Source: Stenotrophomonas maltophilia
Lineage (GTDB): Bacteria > Pseudomonadota > Gammaproteobacteria > Xanthomonadales > Xanthomonadaceae
Assembly (NCBI GenBank): GCA_900113425.1
Contig: FOZF01000002.1
Span: forward strand, 513,027 to 577,026
Direction: 5' to 3'
Length of the DNA: 64,000 nt
Of this stretch, positions 46,439 through 56,416 are shown in pieces. The notes beneath the pieces are model-generated. The model was not told the origin of the DNA, did no database searches, and saw only the letters and a program-made list of their open reading frames with translations. Position 1 is the stretch's first letter. The number at the start of each line of letters is the position of its first letter. The translations under genes were made by a program, and so were the position numbers.

Positions 46439-46460
46439 TCCTGGCTGGCGCCCGGACATG

Positions 46461-46485
46461 AAAAAACCCGCTTTCGCGGGTTTTT
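46461..46485. terminator. Bidirectional terminator between tauE/safE-type gene and tRNA-Leu copy 2
   Basis: AAAAACCCGC/GCGGGTTTTT with loop TTTC; T-runs exist on both strands, so it can stop the permease transcript and the oppositely directed tRNA transcript. Confidence 0.9.
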
Positions 46486-46498
46486 CTCAGTCTCGACG

Positions 46499-46583
<85 letters not shown>

Positions 46584-46677
46584 GTCGAGGAGCGAGATTA
46601 TGGGGTGCCGTGACGGGGGTGTCAACACCCTTGTGAACGTCCGGCCCCACTGCGGAACGACGGCAGGAAACGCGGAC

Positions 46678-46710
46678 AAAAAAAATCCCCGCCGAAGCGA
46701 GGAGATTTTT
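46678..46710 (-). terminator. Probable terminator of tRNA-Leu copy 3
   Basis: An imperfect stem (AAATCCCCGC against GCGAGGAGATTT) with an A-tract on its left, read as a T-run on the minus strand. It is weaker than those of the other two copies. Confidence 0.65.
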
Positions 46711-46713
46711 CGT

Positions 46714-46798
<85 letters not shown>

Positions 46799-46926
46799 GT
46801 TCCAGAGGCGCAATTGTGAAGATGAATCCGCAGGCTGTCAACGACTTCGCGGAGTTTTTTCACGTGGCGCCTGCAAGCAGGTCGCTGACCGGTTCTGCAC
46901 GCCGTCAGCGGCTACCATGGAAGGCG

Positions 46927-49386
46927 ATGACTACCAAAAAATCAAGCAAGGGCGGGAGCAAGTCCCGCAGCCAGGCCCCGAAGAAGGGCGCCAAGACGGG
47001 TGCAGCCCGTACCTCCCAGCCGGGCAAGCCACTGCCGGGCTGGTTCCCGGAACTGGGCGGTGGCGGCGCACCGCCACGCGGTCGCCCGGGCCGTGGCGGC
47101 GACGCCCCGGGACCAGCGCCGGGCCGCAAGCTGCCGCCGGCCGGCAAGGTGATCGAGGATCCCTACGCGTCCCGCGAAGCCGAGAAATACGAACAGCCCA
47201 TCGCCAGCCGCGAGGCCATCCTGGCCCTGCTGGAGCGCTGCGAAGGGCCGCAGACTGCCGAGGAGCTGGGTGCACGCCTGGGCCTGACCGCGCCGGACCG
47301 GGCCGAAGCGCTGTCGCGCCGGCTGGGTGCGATGGTCCGTGATGGCCAGTTGGTGCAGAACCGCCGTGGAGGATTCGCGCCGGTGCAGGCGCTGAGCCTG
47401 GTCACCGGCGTGGTGATCGCCAATCCGGAAGGATTCGGGTTCCTGCGCCCGGTCGAGGGCGGCGACGACCTGTTCCTGCCGCCCTATGAAATGCGCAAGG
47501 TGATGCACGGCGACAAGGTGCTGGCGCGTGTCACCGGCATCGATCATCGCGGCCGCCGCGAAGGCAGCATCGCCCGCGTGCTCGAGCGCGGCATGACCCG
47601 TCTGATCGGTCGCTTCAGCATCGAGATGGGCATCAATTACGTGGTGCCCGATGACAAGCGCGTGCAGCGCAACGTGCAGGTACCGCCCGATCAGACCGGA
47701 GGTGCCCGTGATGGCCAGCTGGTGGTCTGCGAACTGACGCAGGCGCCGGACAGCCGCCGGCCGCCGATCGGCCGCATCATCGCGGTACTGGGTGACAAGC
47801 TGACCGCTTCGCTGGTGGTGGAGACCGCCATCCACGGCCACGAGCTGCCGTTCGAGTTTCCGCAGGAGGTGCTGGACGAGGCCGCCTCGGTGCCGCTGGT
47901 GGTCGAGCCGGCGATGATCGGCGATCGCGTCGACCTGCGTCGCACGCCGCTGGTGACCATCGATGGCGAGGATGCCAAGGACTTCGACGATGCGGTGTAT
48001 TGCGAGCCGAACGCGGAGGGTTTCCGCCTGGTGGTGGCCATCGCCGATGTCTCCAACTATGTGCGTCCGGGCACGCCGCTGGATGAGGAGGCACAGAAGC
48101 GCGCCACCTCGGTGTACTTCCCGGGCTTCGTCGTGCCGATGCTGCCGGAGACCCTGTCCAACGGCATCTGCTCGCTGATGCCCAAGGTCGACCGCATGTG
48201 CTTCGTCTGCGACATGCAGATCGACCGCGATGGCCAGGTCGTCCACTCGCGCTTCTACGAAGCGGTGATGAATTCGCACGCACGCCTGACCTATACCCAG
48301 GTGTGGCAGGCAGTGGGCGAGGACGATGCCGGCGCGAAGGCCGCCATCGGCGATCTGCTGCCCCAGGTGCAGCGCCTGCATCAGCTGTACAAGGTGCTGG
48401 CCAAGGCACGTGCCAAGCGGGGGGCCATCGAGTTCGAGAGCAGTGAAGTGCGCTTCGTGCTGGACAACCGTGGCGAAGTCACCCAGGCCGGCATGCTGGT
48501 GCGCAACGACGCGCACAAGCTGATCGAGGAATGCATGATCGCCGCCAATGTGGAGGCGGCGAAGTACCTGCTGTCGCACCATGTGCCGGCGCCGTATCGC
48601 GTGCACGAGAAGCCGCCGGAGACCAAGTACGCCGACCTGCTGGAATTCCTCAAGGAGTTCAAGCTGAGCCTGCCGCCGTGGTCGAAGGTGCGCCCCGGTG
48701 ACTACACCAAGCTGTTGAAGAAGATCCGCGACCGTCCCGATGCCACCCTGCTGGAGTCGGTGCTGCTGCGCAGCCAGAGCCTGGCCGTCTACAGTCCGGA
48801 CAACCACGGTCACTTCGGGCTGGCGCTGGAGGCGTACGCGCACTTCACTTCGCCGATCCGCCGCTATCCCGACCTGCTGGTGCATCGCGCGATCAAGCAT
48901 GCGTTGTCGGGCAAGCCGTTGGACAAGTTCACCTACACCGCACGCGAGATGGCAGCGCTGGCGCTGCAGTGCTCCGAGCGCGAGCGTCGCGCTGACGAGG
49001 CCGAACGCGAGGTCGACGAGCGTTACCGGGCCGCGTGGATGGAGAAGCATGTCGGCGGCCAGTTCGATGGCGTGATCAGTGGCGTGACCAGCTTCGGCCT
49101 GTTCGTGGAACTGGACGATTCCAAGGTGCAGGGCCTGGTCCATGTCACCCAGCTGCCGCAGGACTATTACAAGTTCGACGCGACCCGCAAGACACTGACC
49201 GGTGAACGTCGTGGCAGCAGCTACCGGCTGGGTGACCGCGTGCGCATCCTCGTACTGAAGGCCAGCATGGAAGAGCGCAAGATCGACTTCCGGCTGGTCG
49301 AACACAAGGGCGAGGAGGAAGAGGCAGGGCTGTCGCCGCTGCCCGAACGCGGCAAACCGGCCAAGCGCAGGAAAGAGAAGTACTGA
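46927..49386 (+). CDS. rnr: Ribonuclease R
   Basis: Predicted 819-residue 3'-5' exoribonuclease that degrades structured RNA and takes part in ribosome quality control and tmRNA-linked decay. It has a basic, Gly/Pro-rich N-terminal tail (about 1-75, TKKSSKGGSKSRSQAPKKG) and a winged-helix region (about 100-155). Cold-shock domains precede the RNB core with TIDGEDAKDFDDAVYC (metal-binding Asp cluster) near residue 345, and a C-terminal S1 domain (FDGVISGVTSFGLFVEL) follows. The start at 46927 was chosen because the longer open frame runs into the tRNA gene. rlmB follows one gene later, as in E. coli. Confidence 0.97.
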   Translation: MTTKKSSKGGSKSRSQAPKKGAKTGAARTSQPGKPLPGWFPELGGGGAPPRGRPGRGGDAPGPAPGRKLPPAGKVIEDPYASREAEKYEQPIASREAILALLERCEGPQTAEELGARLGLTAPDRAEALSRRLGAMVRDGQLVQNRRGGFAPVQALSLVTGVVIANPEGFGFLRPVEGGDDLFLPPYEMRKVMHGDKVLARVTGIDHRGRREGSIARVLERGMTRLIGRFSIEMGINYVVPDDKRVQRNVQVPPDQTGGARDGQLVVCELTQAPDSRRPPIGRIIAVLGDKLTASLVVETAIHGHELPFEFPQEVLDEAASVPLVVEPAMIGDRVDLRRTPLVTIDGEDAKDFDDAVYCEPNAEGFRLVVAIADVSNYVRPGTPLDEEAQKRATSVYFPGFVVPMLPETLSNGICSLMPKVDRMCFVCDMQIDRDGQVVHSRFYEAVMNSHARLTYTQVWQAVGEDDAGAKAAIGDLLPQVQRLHQLYKVLAKARAKRGAIEFESSEVRFVLDNRGEVTQAGMLVRNDAHKLIEECMIAANVEAAKYLLSHHVPAPYRVHEKPPETKYADLLEFLKEFKLSLPPWSKVRPGDYTKLLKKIRDRPDATLLESVLLRSQSLAVYSPDNHGHFGLALEAYAHFTSPIRRYPDLLVHRAIKHALSGKPLDKFTYTAREMAALALQCSERERRADEAEREVDERYRAAWMEKHVGGQFDGVISGVTSFGLFVELDDSKVQGLVHVTQLPQDYYKFDATRKTLTGERRGSSYRLGDRVRILVLKASMEERKIDFRLVEHKGEEEEAGLSPLPERGKPAKRRKEKY

Positions 49387-49416
49387 TCCGTAGAGCCCGT
49401 TCCGGAGGAAAGCAGC

Positions 49417-49911
49417 ATGCAGGGCCAACCCGAGTACAGCGGCGGCTGCCAGTGCGGTGCCATCCGCTTCCAGGCGCGCGGTGAACTGGCCGACAGCTCG
49501 ATCTGCCACTGCCGGATGTGCCAGAAGGCCTTTGGCGCGTATTACGCGCCTTTGGTCTCGGTGCGCGGCGTGCAGTTCAGCTGGACCCGCGGCCAGCCGC
49601 GCTATTTCCAGTCCTCCAATGTGGTCCGGCGCGGTTTCTGTGGTGACTGCGGCACGCCGCTGACCTATGAAGCCCCCGACGGCATGGCCGTGGCGGCGGG
49701 GGCGTTTGACCAGCCGGAACGGTTGCCGCCGACGATCCAGTACGGCGTCGAGCGCAAGCTGCCCTTCGTCGATGCCCTGGGCAGCCTGCCGGCACGCCGG
49801 ACGGAGGAGGACGTGGCGGCATTGGACTTCCTGGCTGTGATCGTTTCCCACCAGCATCCCGACCACGACACGCCACACTGGCCGCCGCGCAGCCGTTCAG
49901 CCGAAGGGTGA
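49417..49911 (+). CDS. GFA-family zinc protein (glutathione-dependent formaldehyde-activating fold)
   Basis: Predicted 164-residue cytoplasmic protein with the GFA zinc-binding cysteines: CQCGAIRF at about 10, CHCRMCQKAF at about 30 and CGDCGTPL at about 74. The family includes glutathione-dependent formaldehyde-activating enzymes, but most members have unknown substrates. GGAGG precedes the ATG by several bases. It lies 30 bp after rnr and probably shares its transcript. Confidence 0.87.
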   Translation: MQGQPEYSGGCQCGAIRFQARGELADSSICHCRMCQKAFGAYYAPLVSVRGVQFSWTRGQPRYFQSSNVVRRGFCGDCGTPLTYEAPDGMAVAAGAFDQPERLPPTIQYGVERKLPFVDALGSLPARRTEEDVAALDFLAVIVSHQHPDHDTPHWPPRSRSAEG

Positions 49912-50003
49912 ACGTCGGCCAGCGCCGGGCCCTGCCCGGCGAGCGCGAAGCGCGGCCGTCGCCGATGCTCTACCATAGCCACCCCCTTTCCGGTCCCGCC
50001 CGC

Positions 50004-50747
50004 ATGAGCAAGAACAGCCAGTGGATCGTCGGCGTCAACGCCGTCGCCTCCTCCATCGAGAACGACGCCGAGAACGTCCGCGAAGTGCTGGTCGAGGCCG
50101 GTGCGAAGAATCCGCGCCTGACCGAAATCGAAGAGAACGCGCGCCGCAAGGGCATCGATGTCCGCCGGGTGACCGCGCAGGCGCTGGACGGCGTTGGCGG
50201 TGCGGTCCGCCATCAGGGCGTGGCCGCGCGCTATGCCGCTGCGCGCACCTACAGCGAGAATGAACTGGAAGGCCTGGTCACTGCCGCTGAAGGCAGGGCC
50301 CTGCTGCTGGTGCTGGATGAGGTGCAGGACCCGCACAACCTGGGCGCCTGCCTGCGTTCGGCCGCGGCGGCCGGTGCCACTGCGGTGATCATTCCCAAGG
50401 ACAAGTCGGCGACGGTGAATGCCACCGTGCGCAAGACCTCGGCCGGCGCCGCCGACCGTATCCCGGTGGTGGCCGTGACCAACCTGTCGCGCTGCCTGAA
50501 GGATCTGCAGAAGCAGGGCGTGTGGATCTACGGCCTGGCCGGTGAAGCGACCGCATCGCTGTACGATCTGGACCTGAAGGGCAACATTGCCCTGGTGCTG
50601 GGCGGTGAAGCCGACGGCCTGCGCCGCCTGACCCGCGAGAACTGCGATGGACTGGTCAAGATCCCGATGCCGGGCGAGATCGAGAGCCTGAACGTATCGG
50701 TCGCCGCGGGCGTCAGCCTGTTCGAGGCCGTGCGCCAGCGCGGCTGA
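50004..50747 (+). CDS. rlmB: 23S rRNA (guanosine-2'-O-)-methyltransferase RlmB
   Basis: Predicted 247-residue SpoU-family enzyme methylating G2251 of 23S rRNA (E. coli numbering). The N-terminal substrate-binding part (WIVGVNAVASSIENDAENV) and the C-terminal SPOUT knot with LVLDEVQDPHNLGACLRSA, VLGGEADGLRRLTRENCD and IPMPGEIESLNVSVAAGV are intact. The start MSKNSQWIVG was chosen on family length (E. coli 243); an ATG 13 codons upstream is possible. An SMAG pair follows the stop. Confidence 0.95.
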   Translation: MSKNSQWIVGVNAVASSIENDAENVREVLVEAGAKNPRLTEIEENARRKGIDVRRVTAQALDGVGGAVRHQGVAARYAAARTYSENELEGLVTAAEGRALLLVLDEVQDPHNLGACLRSAAAAGATAVIIPKDKSATVNATVRKTSAGAADRIPVVAVTNLSRCLKDLQKQGVWIYGLAGEATASLYDLDLKGNIALVLGGEADGLRRLTRENCDGLVKIPMPGEIESLNVSVAAGVSLFEAVRQRG

Positions 50748-50754
50748 TCGTCCC

Positions 50755-50845
50755 GTGGCAGCGCCGGGCCATGCCCGGCGGATCCAGTCCGGCCACGCTC
50801 ATGGCGTGCCGCGCTCCACGCCGCCGGGCACGGCCCGGCGCTACC
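50755..50845. repeat. SMAG/REP-like inverted pair between rlmB and macC
   Basis: GGCAGCGCCGGGCCATGCCCGGCGG (50757-50781, GTAG degraded to GCAG) faces CCGCCGGGCACGGCCCGGCGCTACC (50821-50845). The second element overlaps the end of macC: its GTAG supplies the TAG stop codon (50841-50843, minus strand). The genes are convergent, so the pair can serve both 3' ends. Confidence 0.85.
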
Positions 50846-52280
50846 CCGCGCTGCCGCCCAGCGCCTTGAACAGCGTCACATCGTTGGTCAACTGGCTCTG
50901 CCGGACGCGGGCCAGTGACAACTCCGCATCGCGCCGGGTCTGCTGGGCTTCCAGCCAGGTCCGCAGGTCAGTGGCACCCACGCGATAGCGCACTTCCTGC
51001 ATGCGTTCCACTTCGACCGCCTCGTCATACGAGGCCTGCGACGCCGCCACCTGGCGCGCCAGCTGCTCGCGTGCCGACAGCGCGTTGTCCACTTCCGACA
51101 GGGCGGTGTACAGCGTCTTGCGGAACCCGGTCGCGGCGATCTGGTAGTTGGTACCGGCCACGTCGGTATCCAGCTGTGCGCGCTGCAGGTTGAGGAAGGG
51201 CAGGGACAGGCCGGCCCCGAGCGTGGCCACCGGATTGCGCAGGACATCGCCCAGCGAGGTCGCGCTGGAACCGAGGCTGCCGGTCAGGCTCAACGCCGGG
51301 TAGTACTGGGTGGCGGTGACCTTGATCGTCTTCAGGCTGTTGCGCAGCCGCAGCTCGGCCGCGCGCAGGTCGGGACGGCGAGCGAGCAGGTCCGCCGGCA
51401 GGCCTTCAGCGATGGCAGGGCTGCGTGCCTGCAGCAGGTTCTGCGGCTCGTCCTGTTGCGGCCACGGGGTGCCGTCGAGCAGCACGGTCAATGCATTGCG
51501 CACTTCCACGCGCTGCTGTTCCAGCGCACTCTGCGCAGCGCGCTGCGACTGCAGATTCTGCAGGGCCTGGCGTACTTCCAGGCGCGAAACCGCACCGGCG
51601 TCGAAACGGGCCTGGACCAGTTCGCGGGTGCGTTCCAGCCGCTCCAGGTTGGCCTGGCCGGTGCTGATCGACTGGTTGAGATACGCCAACGCCCAGTACT
51701 GACTGATGGCATCGCCGATCACCAGCAGGGCGGTGTTCTGTCGATCTTCCTCGGTGGCTTCAGCCTCCCAGCGTGCGATGTCGCGCTGGGTCCTGAGCCG
51801 GCCCCACAGATCGACTTCCCAGGCCAGCGAAACGCCGGTGGAATAGCTGCGGCGCCAGTCGTCGGCCTGGTCGGTGGCGCGGCTGCCGCTGCCACTGACG
51901 CCCGACGAGGACGGCTGTGGCCAAAGCGCGTTGCTGGCCAGCCCGGCCTGCAGGCGGGAACGCTGCACGGCCAGGCCGGCGGCGGCAAGGTCACTGTTGG
52001 CAGCCAGCGCCCGGGCCACCAGACGGTCCAGACGTTCATCGCCGAAACCGCTCCACCAGGCATCCTCGCGGATGTCGCGGGCAGGCGTATCCAGGCCGCT
52101 GCGCGGAGCGTCCACCGGTGCGTTGAGTGCGGCATCGCCAAGCCCATAGGTGGCGGCCACGTCGGGATCGGCAACCGGATAACGGCCGACCGAGGCACAG
52201 CCGGACAGCGCAATCAGTACGGCGCCGGCCAGCAGCAGGCGCGAGGGAGCAGGAAAGGGGAGCATGGGCATCGTCTTCAT
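50841..52280 (-). CDS. macC: Outer-membrane efflux lipoprotein of the Mac ABC pump
   Basis: Predicted 479-residue TolC-like channel with a lipobox ([11 protein letters not shown]) and two outer membrane efflux domains ([63 protein letters not shown]). Its ATG overlaps the macB stop by 4 nt. Tripartite MacABC pumps with an in-operon outer-membrane protein have been reported in S. maltophilia (MacABCsm, linked to drug, oxidative and envelope stress tolerance). The name is by that layout. Confidence 0.9.
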   Translation of the reverse strand: MKTMPMLPFPAPSRLLLAGAVLIALSGCASVGRYPVADPDVAATYGLGDAALNAPVDAPRSGLDTPARDIREDAWWSGFGDERLDRLVARALAANSDLAAAGLAVQRSRLQAGLASNALWPQPSSSGVSGSGSRATDQADDWRRSYSTGVSLAWEVDLWGRLRTQRDIARWEAEATEEDRQNTALLVIGDAISQYWALAYLNQSISTGQANLERLERTRELVQARFDAGAVSRLEVRQALQNLQSQRAAQSALEQQRVEVRNALTVLLDGTPWPQQDEPQNLLQARSPAIAEGLPADLLARRPDLRAAELRLRNSLKTIKVTATQYYPALSLTGSLGSSATSLGDVLRNPVATLGAGLSLPFLNLQRAQLDTDVAGTNYQIAATGFRKTLYTALSEVDNALSAREQLARQVAASQASYDEAVEVERMQEVRYRVGATDLRTWLEAQQTRRDAELSLARVRQSQLTNDVTLFKALGGSAG

Positions 52281-54235
52281 TCGCGGGCCAGGGCCTCCAC
52301 CGGGTCGAGCTGCGCGGCATTGCGCGCGGGAAGGAAGCCGAAGCCCACGCCGATCAGGGTGGAACAGGCAAATGCGGCGATGATCGAAGCGGTGGAGAAC
52401 AGCACCTGGAAGTCGCTGGCGAAGCGTCCGATCATCGAGCCCAGCAGCAGCGCCAGGCCGACGCCGAGCAGGCCACCGAGCAGGCACACCAGCACCGCCT
52501 CGATCAGGAACTGCTGGCGGATGTCACTCTGCCGCGCACCCACGGCCATGCGCACACCGATCTCGCGGGTCCGCTCGGTGACCGACACCAGCATGATGTT
52601 CATCACGCCGATGCCGCCGACCAGCAGTGCGATGGCGGCGATCGCGCCGATCAGCAGGGTCATCGTGCGCGTGGTCTGCTCGATGGTCTGGCGGATCTCG
52701 GCGCTGTTGCTGAGGAAGAAATCCTCGGTGCCATGGCGCATCGTCAGCAGGCGGGTGATCGCCTCCTGCGCTGCGTCCATCGGCGTGGCGTCATCCACGC
52801 GCACGGTGATGCTGGAGACGTGACTCTGGCCCAGCATGCGTGACATCACGGTCGTGTACGGCACCCAGACACTGAGACTGGTGCTGCCACCAAAGCCGAA
52901 GCTCTGCCGTTTGGCGACACCGACCACCCGCACCGGCACGTTGCCGAGCAGGATGACCTGGCCGACAGGATCGACGTCGGGGAAGAACTGGGTCTGGGTG
53001 TTCTCGTCGATGATCGCGACCTGGGCCAGCCCTCGCACCGCATCGGCGTCGAAGAAGCTGCCACTGAGCAGGGTCACGCCCTTGACCCGGAAGAACTGCT
53101 CGCCAACCCCGCTGACCTGGGTGGTGGAGGACTGGTTGCGGTAACGCGCGGTGACCGAGGTCGACACGCTGGGCGTGGCGCTGTCCACGTAGCTCTGCCG
53201 TGAGAGTGCATCGGCATCGCTGGCCTTGAGCGTCTGCACGCGTGCCGAGCGCATGTCGCCGAAACCGCGGCCGGGATACACATCGATGGTGTTGGTGCCC
53301 AGCGCGCTGATGTTCTGCAGGATCTGCTGCTGCGAGCCGTTGCCGAGCGCGACCACCGAGACCACCGAAGCGATGCCGATGATGATGCCGAGCATGGTCA
53401 GGAACGTGCGCAGGCGGTGCGCGTTCATCGCCAGCAGGGCCATGCGGAACGCTTCGGTGAAGCGGTCGCGCGCTGCGCGCCAGCTGTTGCCGTGGGCAAC
53501 GCCGGTGCTGGCCTCGCGTCGCGCGCGGTAGGACGGCGCATCAGGGTTGGCGCGGTCGGCGATGATCTCGCCATCGCGGATCTCGATGATGCGCTGGGCA
53601 TGCTCGGCCACGCTCATGTCGTGGGTGACGATGATGATGGTATGTCCCTCGGCATGCAGCTCGCCCAGGATCGCCATCACCTCCTCGCCGGATTTCGTAT
53701 CCAGGGCACCGGTGGGTTCATCGGCCAGGATCACCTCCCCGCCATTCATCAGTGCACGCGCGATCGACACACGCTGCTGCTGGCCACCGGACAGCTGGCC
53801 GGGCTTGTGATGCATGCGGTCGCCCAGGCCGAGCCGTTGCAGCAGCTGCTCGGCCCGCGCGTTGCGTACCGGGCCGGGGCTGCCCGCGTATACCGCCGGC
53901 ACTTCCACGTTGCCCCGTGCATCCAGGTCACCGAGCAGGTGGTAGCGCTGGAAGATGAAGCCGAAGTGCCCGCGCCGCAGTTCGGCCAGCTCGTCCGGCT
54001 GCATCCGGCCGGTTTCGCGGCCGGCCACCTGGTAGCTGCCCCGGGTCGGGCGATCCAGGCAGCCGAGGATGTTCATCAGGGTGGACTTGCCCGAACCGGA
54101 CTGGCCGACGATGGCGACCATTTCGCCGGCGTGGATGTCCAGGTTGACGTCGCGCAGCACGGCGATGACGTCGTCGCCGGCCGGGAATTCACGTCGCAGG
54201 TCGCGCAGGCGCAGCAGCGGCGCCGTCGTGCTCAT
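52277..54235 (-). CDS. macB: MacB-type ABC transporter, fused ATPase-permease
   Basis: Predicted 652-residue MacB. The N-terminal ATPase has Walker [10 protein letters not shown] (about 46-54), signature [15 protein letters not shown] (about 150) and Walker [10 protein letters not shown]. Four membrane helices follow: one near 290 ([20 protein letters not shown]), then a large periplasmic domain, and three at the C-terminus. It works as a mechanotransmission pump with MacA and MacC, acting on periplasmic substrates such as macrolides, peptides or haem precursors in known homologues. It overlaps macA by 4 nt. Confidence 0.95.
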   Translation of the reverse strand: MSTTAPLLRLRDLRREFPAGDDVIAVLRDVNLDIHAGEMVAIVGQSGSGKSTLMNILGCLDRPTRGSYQVAGRETGRMQPDELAELRRGHFGFIFQRYHLLGDLDARGNVEVPAVYAGSPGPVRNARAEQLLQRLGLGDRMHHKPGQLSGGQQQRVSIARALMNGGEVILADEPTGALDTKSGEEVMAILGELHAEGHTIIIVTHDMSVAEHAQRIIEIRDGEIIADRANPDAPSYRARREASTGVAHGNSWRAARDRFTEAFRMALLAMNAHRLRTFLTMLGIIIGIASVVSVVALGNGSQQQILQNISALGTNTIDVYPGRGFGDMRSARVQTLKASDADALSRQSYVDSATPSVSTSVTARYRNQSSTTQVSGVGEQFFRVKGVTLLSGSFFDADAVRGLAQVAIIDENTQTQFFPDVDPVGQVILLGNVPVRVVGVAKRQSFGFGGSTSLSVWVPYTTVMSRMLGQSHVSSITVRVDDATPMDAAQEAITRLLTMRHGTEDFFLSNSAEIRQTIEQTTRTMTLLIGAIAAIALLVGGIGVMNIMLVSVTERTREIGVRMAVGARQSDIRQQFLIEAVLVCLLGGLLGVGLALLLGSMIGRFASDFQVLFSTASIIAAFACSTLIGVGFGFLPARNAAQLDPVEALARE

Positions 54236-55476
54236 CGGCGCGGGCCCATGCCCGGGCCGCCGACGCGCATCTGCATGCCTCCCCGGTTGCCGCCGCCCGC
54301 AGACGCTGCCGCGGCGCTGGCCTCGCCGACCACCACGCGTTCGCCCTCCTGCAGGCCTGAAAGGATTTCAGCCGACGCACCATTGTTGATGCCGACCTTG
54401 ACGTTGCGCGGTTGTGGCTGGCCCCGATCATCCACCACCCGCACCACGCGCTCGCCGTCGCGGGTCTTCGGCCCCAGTGCCACCGCCGGTACCATCAGCA
54501 CGCCCTTGGCCTGCTTGAGCAGGACCGATACCTGCGCGGTCATGTCGATGCGCAGGGTGCCGTCCGGGTTCTCCACGTCGAACAGGGCGTTGTAGTACAC
54601 CGCGCTGCTGGAGCTGGAACTGGAGGAGCTGCTGGAGCTGGACGAGCTTTCATTGGCGATCGATGCCGGTGCCGGATTGATCTGCCGCAGCGTGGCGTGA
54701 TACTTCCGGTCCGGGTCGCCCAGCGTGGTGAAGTACACCGGCATGCCGGCCTTGATCTTCACAACGTCCGCCTCGGACACCTCGGCATTGACCGTCACCA
54801 CGTCCAGGCGCGCCAGCATGACGATGGTCGGCGCGGTCTGGTTGGCGTTCACCGTGCGGCCTTCCTCGGCCACCACCGCGACCACGGTGCCGTCCATCGG
54901 CGCGGTGATCCGGGTGTAGGCCAGGTTGGCGCGGGCGGTGCCCAGCTCGGTTTCGCGACCCTTGATCTGTGCCTCGTAGGACTGCAGCTGGGCGCGTGCG
55001 GTTTTCAGCTGCGCTTCGGCGGCATCGTACTCCTGGCGGGAGGTGGCCTCGGCGGCCAGCATCTGCTGCTGGCGTGCGAATTCCAGCTCGGCCTGGCGCA
55101 GTGTCGCCTGCTGCACCGCCCGCTGCGCGATCACCTGGTCCAGCGAGGCCTGTGCGTTGAGCACCTGGTTCTGCTGGGTGGTGGCGTCGATCTCGGCGAT
55201 CAGGTCGCCTTCCTTCACCGTATCGCCCAGCTGCACCTTCAGCGATTTGATCTGGCCGGAGGCCTGCGCACCTACGCTGACCAGCTTGTAGGCGTCGATC
55301 ACCCCGGTGGCCTCGACGGTCTGTTCGATGTCGCCACGGCTTACGGCGGTGGTGGCCAGGGCCGGAGCGGCCGGCTTGCGCAGCAGCCACCAGGCGGCCA
55401 CGGCAGCGATCAGGACGAGCAGGGCGGCCAGCATCAGGCGGCCCCGGCGGGTTGCGGGCAACAGGCGGCGGATCAC
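54232..55476 (-). CDS. macA: MacA-type periplasmic adaptor with a 15-serine tract
   Basis: Predicted 414-residue membrane-fusion protein with an N-terminal anchor ([19 protein letters not shown]), lipoyl and hairpin domains and a beta-barrel region with [22 protein letters not shown]. At residues 277-291 is an uninterrupted run of 15 Ser just before [12 protein letters not shown], coded by AGC, TCC, TCG and AGT in mixed order. The C-terminus is Gly/Met/Arg-rich. It is the first gene of macABC, divergent from the two-component system. Confidence 0.94.
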   Translation of the reverse strand: MIRRLLPATRRGRLMLAALLVLIAAVAAWWLLRKPAAPALATTAVSRGDIEQTVEATGVIDAYKLVSVGAQASGQIKSLKVQLGDTVKEGDLIAEIDATTQQNQVLNAQASLDQVIAQRAVQQATLRQAELEFARQQQMLAAEATSRQEYDAAEAQLKTARAQLQSYEAQIKGRETELGTARANLAYTRITAPMDGTVVAVVAEEGRTVNANQTAPTIVMLARLDVVTVNAEVSEADVVKIKAGMPVYFTTLGDPDRKYHATLRQINPAPASIANESSSSSSSSSSSSSSSAVYYNALFDVENPDGTLRIDMTAQVSVLLKQAKGVLMVPAVALGPKTRDGERVVRVVDDRGQPQPRNVKVGINNGASAEILSGLQEGERVVVGEASAAAASAGGGNRGGMQMRVGGPGMGPRR

Positions 55477-55681
55477 GTGGTGGCTTCACTCTCGGTGCCG
55501 CGATGGCGGCGATGGTGGGCATTGTGAAGACCGGGCGATCAACCGCTCAATCCTCAGGGTGTGTCTGTGTGTAACACTGTCGGCGAAGGCGCGTATCGAC
55601 AGGTATCCGGCCCGCGGGTGGATACAGTGGTACGCATTGGCCAGGATGCGGTTCAGCTCCCGACACGGGATGATCCGCGAT

Positions 55682-56410
55682 ATGGAGACTGAAAACCCGA
55701 TGCATCGACTGCTGATCGTCGACGACGACAACGACATCCGCACCCTGCTGGCCGAGCAGCTTGGGCGCGCCGGCTACCAGGTCAGCACGGCGGCCGACGG
55801 CACCAGCATGCGCCAGCTGCTGGAGCGCGAACATGTGGACCTGATCGTGCTCGACCTCAACCTGCCGCGCGAGGATGGCCTGACCCTGTGCCGTGACCTG
55901 CGCGCACGCTCGAACACGCCGGTGATCATGCTGACCGCCCGCGCGGAACCGATCGATCGCGTGCTGGGCCTGGAAATGGGCGCCGATGACTATCTGGCCA
56001 AGCCGTTCGAGCCGCGCGAGCTGCTGGCGCGCATCCGCAACGTGCTGCGCCGTACCGAAGCCCTGCCGGCCAATCTGGAGCCACTGGCGGTGCGCCGTGC
56101 ACGATTCTCGCGCTGGGTGTTCGATCTGGAGCACCGCCACCTGGTCGATCCGGATGGGCGCGTGGTGGTGCTGTCCGGCGCAGAGTTCCGCCTGCTGCGG
56201 GTGTTCATCGCGCATGCCAACAAGGTCCTGTCGCGCGAGCAGCTGGTCGCGCTCAGCAGCGGCCGCAATTATGAGGCGCAGGATCGCGCGATCGACCTGC
56301 AGGTCAGCCGCCTGCGCAACAAGCTGGGTGACGATGGCGGTCCCGATGGGCTGATCAAGACCGTGCGCAACGAGGGCTATGTCCTCGCCTCGGCCGTCAA
56401 CCTGGAATAA
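55682..56410 (+). CDS. OmpR-family response regulator next to macABC
   Basis: Predicted 242-residue regulator. The receiver domain begins LLIVDDDNDIRTLLAEQLG and has the phospho-acceptor Asp in VDLIVLDLNLPREDG and the Lys in DDYLAKPFEPRELL. The C-terminal winged helix is of OmpR/PhoB type (LSGAEFRLLRVFIAHANKVLSREQL). The start METENPMHRLL has no clear Shine-Dalgarno; ATG 55700 and 55670 are in frame. The adjacent system in S. maltophilia has, as I recall, been called MacRS. Regulation of macABC by it is plausible from the divergent layout only. Confidence 0.9.
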   Translation: METENPMHRLLIVDDDNDIRTLLAEQLGRAGYQVSTAADGTSMRQLLEREHVDLIVLDLNLPREDGLTLCRDLRARSNTPVIMLTARAEPIDRVLGLEMGADDYLAKPFEPRELLARIRNVLRRTEALPANLEPLAVRRARFSRWVFDLEHRHLVDPDGRVVVLSGAEFRLLRVFIAHANKVLSREQLVALSSGRNYEAQDRAIDLQVSRLRNKLGDDGGPDGLIKTVRNEGYVLASAVNLE

Positions 56411-56416
56411 GCCGCG

